Shown here: positions 22,342 to 29,888 of the stretch, one piece after another | Layout: each line of letters opens with the position of its first letter | Position numbering within the stretch: the stretch's first letter is position 1 | Assembly: GCF_031432315.1 (NCBI RefSeq) | Contig: NZ_JAVKGO010000016.1 | Coordinates: 1-29,888, forward strand | DNA from: Serpentinicella sp031432315 | Lineage (GTDB): Bacteria > Bacillota > Clostridia > Peptostreptococcales > Natronincolaceae | DNA: 29,888 nucleotides | Direction: 5' to 3' | Translations under genes and position numbers: made by a program | The notes under the pieces: generated by a model | Told to the model about the DNA's origin: nothing | The model's input: the letters and a program-made list of their open reading frames with translations, nothing else | Database searches by the model: none

Positions 22342-23370
22342 ATGAAAGAAACACATGTTGGTATTGTGGGTACTGGTATTTATATCCCAGATAATTATAT
22401 GACAGCTAAGGAAGTTGCAGATGCGACTGGTGGAAATTGGACAGAAGAGGCAGTAGTTAAAAAACTAGGATTTAAGAAAAAACCTGTCCCAGGTGAAAAT
22501 GATGGGACACAAGAGATGGGTGTTAGAGCTGCTAAAGACTGTCTAGAAAGAACCGGTGTTGATCCAAAAGAAATAGACTTGGTTTTAAGTATCGGAGAAG
22601 AGTGGAAAGAGTATCCCCTAACAACAACAGGAATTTACATACAAGAGCAAATTGGCGCTACAAATGCGTGGTCTCTTGATTTACAACAACGTTGTTGTAG
22701 TTGTGTTAGTGCCATGAAAATTGCAAAAGACATGATGATGTCAGATGATGAAATTAACACAGTTATGATCGTTGGTGGATATAGAAATGGGGACTTCGTA
22801 GACTATAAAGACCCTAACATGTCAATGATGTACAACCTTGGTGCAGGTGGTGGAGCGATTATACTAAAGAAAAACTACGGTAAAAATGCACTTCTAGGGT
22901 CGCACATTATGTCTGATGGGTCACTAGCTAGGGACGTTGGGGTTCGTTACGGAGGAACAGAAAATCCGATTAATGCAGAAAATGCTAATAAAGCTTATAG
23001 ATCATTGGAAATGTTTGATGCAGAACATATGAAAAATCGTCTGAATGAAGTTTCTATGGATAATTGGATGCACTGTATAGATAGAGCAATTGAGAAATCA
23101 AATAAAAGCAAAGAAGATTTAGGGTATTTAGCTGTGCTACATTTTAAATATTCAATGCATAAACATATGTTAGGATTATTAGGGTTAACAGAAGAACAGT
23201 CAGTTTACCTAGAGGATTATGGACATATTGGACAAATAGACCAAATTTTATCACTACAATTAGCTTTAGAAGAAGGCAAAGTGAAAGATGGTACAGTTAT
23301 TTCTATGATTGCTGCTGGAATTGGATACGCTTGGGCAGCTAATGTGATAGAGTGGGGACCTGTAAAATAA
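22342..23370 (+). CDS. KASIII (FabH)-like thiolase-fold enzyme, first of two
   Basis: Thiolase-superfamily condensing enzyme of 342 residues, related to 3-oxoacyl-ACP synthase III. The nucleophile is Cys119 in QRCCSC. The family His is probably His267 (LHFKY), but the triad Asn is replaced by His295 (DYGHIGQ, where FabH has YGN). The motif around the Cys is also atypical, with cysteines at 118, 119 and 121. It therefore probably does not do standard housekeeping FabH chemistry; non-decarboxylating condensation, thiolysis or acyl transfer are candidates. GGGAGG precedes ATG 22342. It lies 27 bases before the CoA-transferase gene and shares its sigma-54 promoter. Confidence 0.85.
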   Translation: MKETHVGIVGTGIYIPDNYMTAKEVADATGGNWTEEAVVKKLGFKKKPVPGENDGTQEMGVRAAKDCLERTGVDPKEIDLVLSIGEEWKEYPLTTTGIYIQEQIGATNAWSLDLQQRCCSCVSAMKIAKDMMMSDDEINTVMIVGGYRNGDFVDYKDPNMSMMYNLGAGGGAIILKKNYGKNALLGSHIMSDGSLARDVGVRYGGTENPINAENANKAYRSLEMFDAEHMKNRLNEVSMDNWMHCIDRAIEKSNKSKEDLGYLAVLHFKYSMHKHMLGLLGLTEEQSVYLEDYGHIGQIDQILSLQLALEEGKVKDGTVISMIAAGIGYAWAANVIEWGPVK

Positions 23371-23397
23371 CCAACAATAACAAGGAGGAAATCTACC

Positions 23398-24714
23398 ATG
23401 GAATTACAAAAGCTATATGACACAAAAAAAATTACAGTAGAAGATGCTTTAGGGAAAATCAAAAGTGGCGATGAAGTAATAACTGGATTAGGTGCAGCTG
23501 AAGCTAAAGCCACCTTAACAAGAATGCATGAAATCGCTGATAGAGTAAAAGATGTTAATGTAGTTACATGTTTACCAATGGGTAATTACGAGTATTTTGC
23601 AGATCCTAAGTACAAAGAAAGCTTTAAAATGTCAGGATGGTTTTATAGCCCTGGTATAAGGAAAGCACATCCTAATGGAAATGTAACCTTTATTCCAAAT
23701 CACCTACATTTAGCTGGTCTTAAAAGATTAGCCCATAGAAAACCTAACGTGTTTATTGGTACTGCAAGCCCTATGGACAAACATGGATACTTATCATTAT
23801 CATTAAGTGCAACATATGAGCGTTTAGTAATAGAACAAGCGGATATCGTTATATTAGAGGTTAACCCTAATATGCCTAGAACTTTTGGAGATACAACAGT
23901 GCATATAAGTGAAATAGATCATTTAATAGAGGTTGACTATGAATTACCTCAATTGCCAGTTGTTGAACCTTCTGAAAAAGATAAAGTAATTGGTGAATAT
24001 ATTGCAGAGTTCGTAGAAGACGGTTCAACAATTCAACTTGGAATTGGCGGAATCCCAAATGCAGTTGCAGCTGCGCTTGTAAACAAAAAAGATTTGGGTA
24101 TTCATACAGAGATGTTTACTGACGGAATGGTTGACTTATACAAGGCTGGTGCCGTAACAAACAAAAACAAATCTCTAATGCCAGGAAAAATGATCGCAAC
24201 TTTTGCTTTAGGGTCTAAAAAATTATATGATTTCATAAATGATAACCCTGCAGTGCAAATTTTAAATGGTGATTGGGTAAATGATCCTCATGTAATTGGA
24301 CAAAACCGAAAAATGACTTCGATTAACACAACTTTAGAAATTGATTTAACAGGTCAATGTTGTTCTGAGTCTATTGGACACAAACAATTTAGTGGTACAG
24401 GTGGACAGTCGGATACTGCTGTTGGAGCGCAAAACTGTCCAGAAGGAAAGTCTTTTATAGCACTTTATTCAACTACAACAGTTAAAACGCCAGATGGTGG
24501 AAGAAAAACAATTTCTAAAATTGTACCAACGTTAGCTCCTGGAGCGGCAGTGTCTTTATCTAGAAATGATGTGGATTATGTTGTTACTGAGTTTGGAGTA
24601 GCTTCATTAAGAGGAACATCTATCAATGAAAGAGTAGAAAGACTTATTTCAATTGCACATCCAGACTTTAGAGATGAGCTAAGAGAACAAGCAAAAGAAT
24701 TAATGATCTGGTAA
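23398..24714 (+). CDS. Acetyl-CoA hydrolase/transferase-family CoA-transferase
   Basis: Moves CoA between acyl-CoA and a free acid, as in the 4-hydroxybutyrate and butyryl-CoA:acetate CoA-transferases. The 438-residue size and two-domain layout match. The catalytic glutamate is Glu238 in IHTEMFTDGMVDL, the same motif and number I recall for the Clostridium aminobutyricum 4-hydroxybutyrate CoA-transferase. The glycine-rich GIGGIPNAV (215-223) and the FGVASLRGTS segment near the C-terminus are CoA-site features of the family. Acid substrate unknown. ATG 23398 follows AAGGAGG. Ends with a strong terminator at 24735. Confidence 0.92.
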   Translation: MELQKLYDTKKITVEDALGKIKSGDEVITGLGAAEAKATLTRMHEIADRVKDVNVVTCLPMGNYEYFADPKYKESFKMSGWFYSPGIRKAHPNGNVTFIPNHLHLAGLKRLAHRKPNVFIGTASPMDKHGYLSLSLSATYERLVIEQADIVILEVNPNMPRTFGDTTVHISEIDHLIEVDYELPQLPVVEPSEKDKVIGEYIAEFVEDGSTIQLGIGGIPNAVAAALVNKKDLGIHTEMFTDGMVDLYKAGAVTNKNKSLMPGKMIATFALGSKKLYDFINDNPAVQILNGDWVNDPHVIGQNRKMTSINTTLEIDLTGQCCSESIGHKQFSGTGGQSDTAVGAQNCPEGKSFIALYSTTTVKTPDGGRKTISKIVPTLAPGAAVSLSRNDVDYVVTEFGVASLRGTSINERVERLISIAHPDFRDELREQAKELMIW

Positions 24715-24734
24715 TTAAAAGTAATGTTTACTTT

Positions 24735-24770
24735 AAAAAGGTAGACTCCTAATAGGAGTCTCCTTTTTAT
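24735..24770 (+). terminator. Terminator after the CoA-transferase gene
   Basis: AAAAGG-TA-GACTCCT / AGGAGTC-T-CCTTTTT with a three-base loop and a T-tail. Confidence 0.9.
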
Positions 24771-24927
24771 ATAGTAGACAAGTTTTGACTACTGTCAGTT
24801 GCAAAATCATACAGATTTTAAATAAAAATTAAAAGATAAAAAAGGATTTAATGTTTTTTCATAGAATTATATAAAGATATATTCTTATTTATATTTATTA
24901 TTTTGATAGAATTCGGGAGGGATAATT

Positions 24928-25911
24928 ATGACAAATGCAAAAGTTGCAGGTACAGGTATGTATGTACCAAACAATCTAATAACAAATGAACAGATGGCAG
25001 AAATGTTTGGACAGCCATTAAAACCAAGCCTAGAAGCAAAAGTGGGTATAAAACAAAGGTATGTAACAGGAGAAGACGAAAGTACGGTAGATTTAGCTAC
25101 TGAAGCTGGTAAAAAGGCAATTGAAGACGCTGGATTATCAGAACTAGATATTGATTTAGTAATCGTAGCTACAGATACACCAGAGTATATCAGTCCTGCT
25201 TCATCTTCTGTCGTACAAGGAAGACTAGGTGCTAAAAATGCCGGAACCTTTGATATAAATGCTTCTTGTTCAGGCTTTGTAACAGCTACTGATGTAGCAG
25301 CTAGTATGATAATGCGTGGAGGATATAACAATGTACTTGTAATAGGAGTATATAACATGACAAAGTTTGTTGATAAGACAAACATAAATGTTTTCCCTAT
25401 CTTTGCTGACGGAGCAGGTGCAGTTGTACTTCAGGCAACAGAAGAAGATAGAGGATTACTTGCATCAAAACTAATTGCAGATGGTACTCAATATGATTTC
25501 TTAGGAATTTATGCTGGTGGAACCAAAAATCCTATGACGCCAGAAAGACTGGAAAATAAAGAGAACTTATTAACATTCTTAAAACCTTTACCAGGAGATA
25601 GAAATATTAAATTATGGCCTGGGTTGATTAAAGAGACACTAGAAAAAGCTAACCTAGAATACAAAGATGTAGATCACTTCTTATTCACACAGATCAACAA
25701 GCACGTTATAGTGGAAGTAATGAAAGTTTTAGAAATGCCAATGGAGAAAACAACTTGCATAATGGGTGAATATGGGTATACTGGATCAGCATGTATTCCT
25801 ATGGCTATGGATGTAGCTGCAAAAGAAAACAAGATAAAAGAAGGCGATACTGTTGTTCTTGTAGCATCTGGTGTTGGTTTCAATGTAGCATGTACTGTAA
25901 TTAAATGGTAA
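24928..25911 (+). CDS. KASIII (FabH)-like thiolase-fold enzyme, second of two
   Basis: Condensing-enzyme homologue of 327 residues, closer to FabH in length and layout than the first copy. Nucleophile Cys114 lies in NASCSGF, the canonical context. The other two triad positions are changed: FabH PHQAN is FTQIN here (Thr254 for His) and YGN is YGY (Tyr284 for Asn), with the usual 30-residue spacing kept. Loss of His and Asn argues against malonyl decarboxylation. It may be the partner subunit of the first KASIII-like protein, by analogy to heterodimers such as PqsBC, or an independent acyltransferase. GGGAGG precedes ATG 24928. It has its own terminator; the 157-base leader shows no sigma-54 site and only weak sigma-A candidates. 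Confidence 0.85.
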   Translation: MTNAKVAGTGMYVPNNLITNEQMAEMFGQPLKPSLEAKVGIKQRYVTGEDESTVDLATEAGKKAIEDAGLSELDIDLVIVATDTPEYISPASSSVVQGRLGAKNAGTFDINASCSGFVTATDVAASMIMRGGYNNVLVIGVYNMTKFVDKTNINVFPIFADGAGAVVLQATEEDRGLLASKLIADGTQYDFLGIYAGGTKNPMTPERLENKENLLTFLKPLPGDRNIKLWPGLIKETLEKANLEYKDVDHFLFTQINKHVIVEVMKVLEMPMEKTTCIMGEYGYTGSACIPMAMDVAAKENKIKEGDTVVLVASGVGFNVACTVIKW

Positions 25912-25920
25912 TTAATTTGA

Positions 25921-25953
25921 AAAACATCCTATAAAGTATAGGATGTTTTTTTA
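25921..25953 (+). terminator. Terminator after the second KASIII gene
   Basis: A perfect 13-bp stem AAAACATCCTATA/TATAGGATGTTTT with AAG loop and T-run. It marks the end of the acyl-CoA cluster. Confidence 0.92.
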
Positions 25954-26001
25954 TGATAGGAAAGTTCTGCTTTCTATTCTTTATTGCTTTCTAAAACTTA
26001 T

Positions 26002-26030
26002 TTGATAAAAAAAAGATAATGAAATATAAT
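26002..26030 (+). promoter_or_regulatory. Sigma-A promoter of the mrnC-thyX-rlmB-yacP operon
   Basis: TTGATA (26002-26007), exact 17-base spacer, TATAAT (26025-26030). Start near 26037, about 30 bases before mrnC. Confidence 0.82.
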
Positions 26031-26067
26031 AAACTTGAAATTAACAATTTTAAGGGGAAGTAAATGA

Positions 26068-26502
26068 ATGAAAGAATTACTAGAGACAATTATAAAAACT
26101 AGAGATGAAAAATCTGAATCAGAAGTTAAAATGATGTCGCCTTTGGTTTTGGCTTACGTAGGGGATGCTATCTTTGAAGTTCACGTACGCAATTACTTAA
26201 TTGCAAGAAATAACGTCTCTGTACATCAATTGCACAAATTAGCAACAACGTATGTCAAAGCAAAAGCACAGTCAAAAATAATTTCCGAATTAGATCAACG
26301 ACTAAAAGATGAAGAAAGAGCCATTGTTAGAAGGGGGCGTAATCAGAAGACTGGTACAACTCCCAAAAACGCCGATATCATGGACTACAAATACGCCACT
26401 GGATTTGAGGCCCTTATTGGTTACTTGTTTTATATAGGTGATATGGATAGATTGAGAGAAATATTGGAATTATCTACTGAAATAATAAGAGCAGAACAGT
26501 AG
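26068..26502 (+). CDS. mrnC: Mini-ribonuclease III
   Basis: Trims the ends of 23S rRNA precursor. A stand-alone RNase III catalytic domain of 144 residues without a dsRNA-binding domain, as in the family. The signature YVGDAIFE contains catalytic Asp33, and ATGFEALIGYL carries Glu114, the second metal ligand; MMSPLVLAY is also conserved. The N-terminus is about 10 residues longer than the Bacillus form. ATG 26068 is preceded by AGGGGAAG; an ATG four bases earlier is out of frame. It follows cysS in Bacillus; here the acyl-CoA cluster lies between them. Confidence 0.94.
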   Translation: MKELLETIIKTRDEKSESEVKMMSPLVLAYVGDAIFEVHVRNYLIARNNVSVHQLHKLATTYVKAKAQSKIISELDQRLKDEERAIVRRGRNQKTGTTPKNADIMDYKYATGFEALIGYLFYIGDMDRLREILELSTEIIRAEQ

Positions 26503-26518
26503 TTTAAGGGGGAGAAAA

Positions 26519-27295
26519 ATGGAAACAAGTTTAAATGTATCCTTAATACAGCATACGCCAGAACCAGAGAAATTAGTTGGTTCAGCAGCTAGACTTTGTT
26601 ATGCTTCAAGTAATATTGCAAAGATAATGGATAGCATAGATGGAGATCAAAATAGTAAATTTATAAATATGTTAGCTGAAATGGGACATGAATCCCCTTT
26701 TGAACATATCAACTTTACCTTTGCTATTGAAGGTGTATCGCGAAGTTTGACGCACCAATTAGTAAGGCATCGTATTGGATCAAGCTACTCTCAACAGAGT
26801 CAAAGATATGTTAAAGAAGGAGCCTTTGAATATATAATTCCTCCGGAGATTAAAAATGATCCTCGTGCAAAAAAAGTATATGTAGAGGCAATGATGAAGC
26901 AACAAGAAGCATATGATGAAATTACTAATCTTTTAACTACAAGGTACTATAATAAAAACATAACCCAAGGAATACCTGAAAAAAAAGCCAAATCTTTAGC
27001 AGAGAAAAAAGCCATAGAAGACGCTAGGTTTGTTTTACCAAATGCATGTGAGACAAAAATTATTGTAACGATGAATGCAAGGGCTTTATTCAATTTCTTT
27101 CATCATAGATGTTGCAGTAGGGCCCAGTGGGAAATAAGAGAGTTAGCTACCGAAATGTTAAGACAAGTTAGAGCTGTAGCGCCATCAATTTTTGGTAAAT
27201 CTGGTCCAAATTGCTTGACATCTTCATGTCCGGAAGGTAACATGACTTGCGGATCTATTAATGAAGTGAGAGAGAAGTTTAGAAGCTTACAATAA
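26519..27295 (+). CDS. thyX: Flavin-dependent thymidylate synthase
   Basis: Makes dTMP from dUMP using methylene-tetrahydrofolate and FAD/NADPH, replacing ThyA. The 258-residue protein has the ThyX motif region RHRIGSSYSQQSQR starting at residue 83. The spacing to the motif serine is eight residues rather than the canonical seven (RHRX7S), an apparent one-residue insertion. HESPFEHINFTF (57-68) and the later ALFNFFHHRCCSRAQWEIR are typical. GGGGGAG precedes ATG 26519. Seventeen bases after mrnC and 35 before rlmB, so co-transcribed with rRNA-modifying genes. Confidence 0.95.
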   Translation: METSLNVSLIQHTPEPEKLVGSAARLCYASSNIAKIMDSIDGDQNSKFINMLAEMGHESPFEHINFTFAIEGVSRSLTHQLVRHRIGSSYSQQSQRYVKEGAFEYIIPPEIKNDPRAKKVYVEAMMKQQEAYDEITNLLTTRYYNKNITQGIPEKKAKSLAEKKAIEDARFVLPNACETKIIVTMNARALFNFFHHRCCSRAQWEIRELATEMLRQVRAVAPSIFGKSGPNCLTSSCPEGNMTCGSINEVREKFRSLQ

Positions 27296-27330
27296 TGGTT
27301 AAAATACAAAAAAAGTTTAGAGGTGGTTAA

Positions 27331-28065
27331 GTGGCGAATGACAAAATTGCTGGTAGAAATCCGGTTTTAGAAGTGCTTAAATCTGGAAGAGATGTAGATA
27401 AAATTTTGGTGACAAAAGGTGCCGGAGAAGGTTCTATCAACAAAATTGTAGGAATAGCTAAAGATAAAGGCATTCCGATTCAGTTTGTTGATAAACAAAA
27501 GATAAATGATTTAGCAGAAACAAAATCCCATCAAGGTGTTGTTGCATTTGTTGCAGCGTATAAATATAGTACTGTAGAAGATATATTACAAAAATCAACA
27601 AAGCAAGGCACAAAACCTTTTATACTAATCTTAGATGAAATTATGGACCCACACAATCTAGGTTCTATTATGAGAACTGCAGATGCAACAGGGGTGGATG
27701 GAATTATTATTCCTAAAAGACGGTCAGTTGGTTTAACGGCGACGGTGGCAAAAACCTCTGCTGGTGCCATAGAATATGTACCTGTTGCGAAGGTTTCTAA
27801 TATATCTCAAACTATTGAAAAGTTAAAGTCTGCTGGTGTGTGGGTTATAGGTGCGGATATGGATGGTGAAAAGGCGCACTATGATGAGGCATTTGATGGT
27901 CCTATTGCATTAGTACTAGGAAATGAAGGCCAGGGCATATCCCGACTAGTGAAAGAAAAGTGTGATTTCCTTATCAACATACCGATGGGAGGCAAGGTAT
28001 CATCTCTAAACGCGTCTGTAGCTGGTAGCATATTAATGTATGAGGCTTTTAGACAACGACGATAG
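27331..28065 (+). CDS. rlmB: 23S rRNA (guanosine-2'-O-)-methyltransferase RlmB
   Basis: SpoU-family (SPOUT, knotted) methyltransferase that modifies a 23S rRNA guanosine near the peptidyl-transferase centre. In 244 residues it has an N-terminal substrate-binding domain (about 1-75, starting MANDKIAGRNPVLEVL) and then SPOUT motif 1 (LDEIMDPHNLGSIMRTADA), motif 2 (ALVLGNEGQGI) and motif 3 (IPMGGKVSSLNASVA). The start is GTG 27331 with GAGGTGG upstream. The target position is assigned by homology with RlmB and YacO. Part of the mrnC operon. Confidence 0.94.
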   Translation: MANDKIAGRNPVLEVLKSGRDVDKILVTKGAGEGSINKIVGIAKDKGIPIQFVDKQKINDLAETKSHQGVVAFVAAYKYSTVEDILQKSTKQGTKPFILILDEIMDPHNLGSIMRTADATGVDGIIIPKRRSVGLTATVAKTSAGAIEYVPVAKVSNISQTIEKLKSAGVWVIGADMDGEKAHYDEAFDGPIALVLGNEGQGISRLVKEKCDFLINIPMGGKVSSLNASVAGSILMYEAFRQRR

Positions 28066-28089
28066 TACAATTTTATAGGGGGTGCGCCA

Positions 28090-28599
28090 TTGAAGGAGTA
28101 CTTAGTTCTAGATGGGTATAATGTTATAAATGCATGGCCCCGTTTAAAAGAAATAGCTCATAAGGATTTAGCCTTAGCAAGAGTTGAATTAATTGATATG
28201 ATGATAGAATACCGTACATATAGTGGTTTAGAAATTATTGTAGTTTTTGATGCGCATCTAGTAAAAGGCAATAATGGTACGAAGGAGATATTAAGTGGGA
28301 TAGAAATCGTTTATACAAAAGAGAGAGAGACGGCTGACGCCTACATAGAAAAAGCGATTATAGAAATCACAAAAAGAAACCGTGCTGTGGTCGCAACAAA
28401 TGATTGGGCAGAGCAACAAATGATTTTAGGTGGCGGTGCAACGAGAATATCCGTAAGAGAATTGATTTTAGATTTTAGCAATATGAAAACAACAATAACT
28501 CGGGATGTCTCAAGACAAACTGAACAAAAAGATGTTTTATCGACAAGAGTCGACCCAATAACCCTTAAAAAGCTTGAAAAACTAAGAAGGAGCCGTTGA
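28090..28599 (+). CDS. yacP: NYN-domain ribonuclease YacP/Rae1
   Basis: Small PIN-like (NYN) ribonuclease; the Bacillus homologue, Rae1, cuts mRNA on the ribosome. The 169 residues open with the metal-binding LDGYNVINAWP (Asp8) and continue through ETADAYIEKAI and VVATNDWAEQ, which carry the other acidic ligands. The C-terminal 40 residues are charged. Start is TTG 28090 after AGGGGGTG, spaced normally; no better ATG exists in frame. 24 bases after rlmB, last gene of the operon before the sigH promoter. Confidence 0.93.
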   Translation: MKEYLVLDGYNVINAWPRLKEIAHKDLALARVELIDMMIEYRTYSGLEIIVVFDAHLVKGNNGTKEILSGIEIVYTKERETADAYIEKAIIEITKRNRAVVATNDWAEQQMILGGGATRISVRELILDFSNMKTTITRDVSRQTEQKDVLSTRVDPITLKKLEKLRRSR

Positions 28600-28605
28600 T
28601 TATTG

Positions 28606-28635
28606 TTGACACGGTTTGTAAAAATAAGGTATAAT
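28606..28635 (+). promoter_or_regulatory. Sigma-A promoter of sigH
   Basis: TTGACA (28606-28611), 18-base spacer, TATAAT (28630-28635). The -10 is framed by AAGGT and ACCTT (28626-28641), a small inverted repeat that might be an operator. Confidence 0.8.
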
Positions 28636-28717
28636 AACCTTATCGGTTTTTGACGTGATGTGATAAACAAGAAACAATTATGGGACAAGCTATGAAAAAG
28701 GGTGGAGGCGAATAGGT

Positions 28718-29368
28718 GTGCAGACCGTTGTTATTGAAAAAGAATCAAGTGTGGAGCAAGAAATTGTAGATGAAAATGTAGTATTAGCAGCTAAAAATGG
28801 TAATGTTCAAGCTCAAGATCTTATAATTAAAAACTATAAGAATTTTGTGCGTGCGAAGGCAAGATCGTATTTTTTAATTGGGGCAGATCGTGAAGACATT
28901 ATCCAAGAAGGGATGATAGGTCTTTATAAAGCGATAAGAGATTATCGAGCTGACAAATTAACATCTTTTAGAGCCTTTGCTGAACTATGTATCACAAGAC
29001 AAATAATAACAGCAATTAAAACTGCTACAAGGCAAAAACATATTCCTTTAAACTCTTATGTTTCGTTAAACAAACCTATTTATGATGAAGAATCTGACCG
29101 AACGTTATTAGATATTTTGTCCGGACACAAAGTGACAGATCCAGAAGAATTAATTATATGTAGAGAAGAATTAATGACAATGGAAGATAAAATCGGGGAT
29201 GTATTAAGTGAGCTAGAACTTAAAGTATTAATGTTATACTTACAAGGTAGATCCTATCAAGAAATTGCAAAGGACTTAAAACGCCATGTGAAATCAATAG
29301 ATAATGCGTTGCAGAGAGTTAAAAGAAAACTTGAAAAATATCTAGAAACAGTGGAAGAACAAGAATAA
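28718..29368 (+). CDS. sigH: RNA polymerase sigma-H factor
   Basis: Stationary-phase/sporulation-entry sigma factor. The 216-residue protein has sigma-70 region 2 (about residues 22-95; core RADREDIIQEGMIGLYKAIRDY-like segment, here with GADREDIIQEG) and region 4 near the C-terminus (about 160-210; SYQEIAKDLKRHVKSIDNAL helix-turn-helix). Spacing and length agree with SigH rather than an ECF factor. Start is GTG 28718, nine bases after GGTGGAGG. It follows yacP as in Bacillus, and its consensus promoter argues for vegetative transcription. Its presence suits a spore-forming lineage. Confidence 0.95.
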   Translation: MQTVVIEKESSVEQEIVDENVVLAAKNGNVQAQDLIIKNYKNFVRAKARSYFLIGADREDIIQEGMIGLYKAIRDYRADKLTSFRAFAELCITRQIITAIKTATRQKHIPLNSYVSLNKPIYDEESDRTLLDILSGHKVTDPEELIICREELMTMEDKIGDVLSELELKVLMLYLQGRSYQEIAKDLKRHVKSIDNALQRVKRKLEKYLETVEEQE

Positions 29369-29403
29369 TACTGTTACATAAAGCCAGTAAAGAGATGTTA
29401 CTG

Positions 29404-29422
29404 ATAGATAATAAGTATCTAT
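29404..29422 (+). repeat. Inverted repeat upstream of tuf
   Basis: ATAGATA-N5-TATCTAT lies between sigH and tuf, just upstream of a TATATAAT that could be a -10. No U-run; possible operator or leader element. Confidence 0.35.
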
Positions 29423-29448
29423 ATATAATCATTAAGGAGGAATAAGAA

Positions 29449-29888
29449 ATGGGAAAAGCAAAGTTTGAGAGAAGCAAACCTCATGTAAACATTGGAACAA
29501 TAGGACACGTAGATCACGGTAAAACAACATTAACAGCAGCGATTACAATTACACTAAACAACAGATACTCAACAGGTGATGCAGTAGCGTTTGACAACAT
29601 AGACAAAGCGCCAGAAGAAAGAGAAAGAGGAATTACAATCTCAACAGCACACGTAGAGTACGAAACACCAAACAGACACTACGCTCACGTTGACTGCCCA
29701 GGCCATGCTGACTATGTTAAAAACATGATCACAGGAGCAGCACAAATGGATGGAGCGATCCTAGTATGTTCAGCAGCAGATGGACCGATGCCACAAACAA
29801 GAGAGCATATCCTACTATCAAGACAGGTAGGGGTACCATACATCGTAGTATTCCTAAACAAGTGTGACATGGTAGATGACGAAGAATT
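29449..29888 (+). CDS. tuf: Elongation factor Tu (5' part, cut by window end)
   Basis: GTPase that carries aminoacyl-tRNA to the ribosome. About 146 of the usual 395-400 residues are in the window. Visible G motifs: G1 GHVDHGKT (19-26), the switch-I stretch APEERERGITI, G3 DCPGH (81-85) and G4 NKCD (136-139). ATG 29449 follows AAGGAGGAA. Codon use is strongly biased (many AAC, ACA, AGA, CTA), as expected for a very highly expressed gene. It lies directly after sigH; in related genomes rpmG-secE-nusG and ribosomal genes usually follow. Confidence 0.97.
   Translation, partial: MGKAKFERSKPHVNIGTIGHVDHGKTTLTAAITITLNNRYSTGDAVAFDNIDKAPEERERGITISTAHVEYETPNRHYAHVDCPGHADYVKNMITGAAQMDGAILVCSAADGPMPQTREHILLSRQVGVPYIVVFLNKCDMVDDEE

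Noticed and set aside
1..29888. CRISPR arrays, insertion sequences, tRNA or rRNA genes
   Set aside because: No regularly spaced repeats, transposase frames, or tRNA/rRNA-like segments were seen on either strand.

Overview
This window is chromosomal DNA from a low-GC Gram-positive anaerobe. The gene order and the sequence of the truncated EF-Tu suggest the Alkaliphilus/Natronincola part of the Clostridia; I judge this from remembered family sequences, not a search. From about 3.8 kb onward nearly every gene is on the + strand. The order follows the conserved Firmicutes block ctsR-mcsA-mcsB-clpC-radA-(disA)-yacL-ispD-ispF-(proS)-gltX-cysE-cysS-mrnC-(thyX)-rlmB-yacP-sigH, ending in tuf.

Bases 1-3640 are an accessory island. 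It holds three consecutive pairs, each a C-terminal toxin-like piece followed within 3-18 bases by a likely immunity gene: (1) a barnase-type RNase domain with all catalytic residues plus a barstar-family inhibitor, (2) a glycine-zipper hydrophobic fragment plus a six-helix membrane protein, and (3) a hydrophobic-hairpin fragment plus a two-helix membrane protein. None has a delivery domain and the toxin reading frames are broken, so this looks like a decaying polymorphic-toxin cassette store. A cyclic di-GMP-I (GEMM) riboswitch with its own promoter and terminator stands directly before pair 2.

Bases 3640-12520 carry the CtsR heat-shock operon (promoter overlapping a CtsR operator), radA, a lone minus-strand gene of unknown function where disA would be expected, a carD-like RNA polymerase regulator with tandem promoters, and the PIN/TRAM membrane protein YacL. 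Bases 12520-19660 hold isoprenoid genes ispD-ispF, proS behind a proline T-box (specifier CCC), gltX, and cysE-cysS behind a cysteine T-box (specifier TGC).

Bases 19660-25960 are an insertion between cysS and mrnC: a MaoC hydratase, a FabG-like reductase, an alpha/beta hydrolase, a KASIII-like enzyme, a family-I-like CoA-transferase and a second KASIII-like enzyme. Both KASIII proteins keep the nucleophilic cysteine but have lost other triad residues. Two sites matching the sigma-54 -24/-12 consensus precede the MaoC gene and the first KASIII gene. The cluster could build or break a short 3-oxo/3-hydroxyacyl-CoA with KASIII folds in place of a thiolase; this is the most interesting metabolic signal in the window.

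Bases 25960-29888 return to the conserved block: mrnC, thyX, rlmB, yacP, sigH and the start of tuf.
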